The notes below the pieces were generated by a model. That model was not told the DNA's origin and did no database searches. It saw nothing but the letters and a program-made list of their open reading frames with translations. A stretch of 5,910 nucleotides of DNA from Hyphomonadaceae bacterium. Lineage in GTDB: Bacteria; Pseudomonadota; Alphaproteobacteria; Caulobacterales; Aquidulcibacteraceae. Positions 5,760 to 5,910 of this stretch are shown here, in pieces. How positions within the stretch are numbered: the stretch's first letter is position 1; every line of letters begins with the position of its first letter. Location: contig JALOSP010000099.1 in assembly GCA_025458365.1 (NCBI GenBank), positions 1-5,910 on the forward strand, in the 5' to 3' direction. The position numbers and the translations under genes are program-made.

Positions 5760-5910
5760 TGAATGCCGTGCCTCCGCCGCGTGATTTCAAGCCTGACCCC
5801 GCTGCCGAAATCGCCACCTATATCGCCCGCCAGTCGCGGCTGGAGCTGTTGCGCTTCATCACCTGCGGGTCGGTGGATGATGGCAAGTCCACGCTGATCG
5901 GGCGTTTGCT
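5759..5910 (+). CDS. cysN: Sulfate adenylyltransferase subunit 1 (CysN GTPase), N-terminal part
   Basis: The first 50 codons are present; the gene runs off the right edge. The ATG at 5759-5761 overlaps the cysD stop (TGATG, 1 nt), the usual arrangement for the two subunits of ATP sulfurylase and a sign of coupled translation. After a short Pro-rich start comes [20 protein letters not shown], containing the GTPase P-loop GSVDDGKST (37-45) in the form typical of CysN and related elongation-factor-like GTPases. CysN hydrolyses GTP to drive APS synthesis by CysD. Whether the full gene is a CysN-CysC fusion with APS kinase, common in this group, cannot be seen here. Confidence 0.95.
   Translation, partial: MNAVPPPRDFKPDPAAEIATYIARQSRLELLRFITCGSVDDGKSTLIGRL

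Overview
The window is about 5.9 kb of high-GC bacterial DNA carrying ordinary metabolic genes on both strands. The proteins look alphaproteobacterial. MetK is the long (about 400-residue) form I associate with Sphingomonadales, and CysD carries the VDTTWKF variant. A sphingomonad or close relative is my best guess, from memory of these families and without any search. I see no IS element, prophage gene, CRISPR array, tRNA or rRNA.

Layout. On the minus strand, reading leftward from about position 3085, lies a tightly packed operon: galK (galactokinase), galT (galactose-1-phosphate uridylyltransferase), a cysQ-type 3'(2'),5'-bisphosphate nucleotidase, and the first 35 codons of a membrane protein that runs off the left edge. 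galK/galT overlap by 4 nt (ATGA), galT/cysQ overlap by 7 nt, and cysQ and the membrane gene are separated by 2 nt. A divergent intergenic region of about 270 bp (3086-3355) separates this operon from metK (S-adenosylmethionine synthetase) on the plus strand. It holds a near-perfect 20-bp palindrome, a second imperfect palindrome, candidate promoters, leader hairpins, and a stem that would cover part of the metK ribosome binding site. metK ends in a clear rho-independent terminator. Then come cysD and the start of cysN, the two subunits of ATP sulfurylase, overlapping by 1 nt and running off the right edge.

How they fit together. cysDN activates sulfate to APS. CysQ removes PAP, the by-product of PAPS-dependent sulfate reduction. 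MetK turns methionine, a product of sulfur assimilation, into SAM. Sulfur metabolism therefore lies on both sides of a two-gene Leloir pathway (galK, galT; no galE visible) that shares an operon with cysQ.

The enzymes themselves are conventional. The points worth a second look are regulatory: the metK leader stem combined with a TTG start, the palindromes between galK and metK, and a very stable GC-rich hairpin inside the annotated 5' end of cysD that casts doubt on its start codon. I found no evidence of a wholly new biological system.
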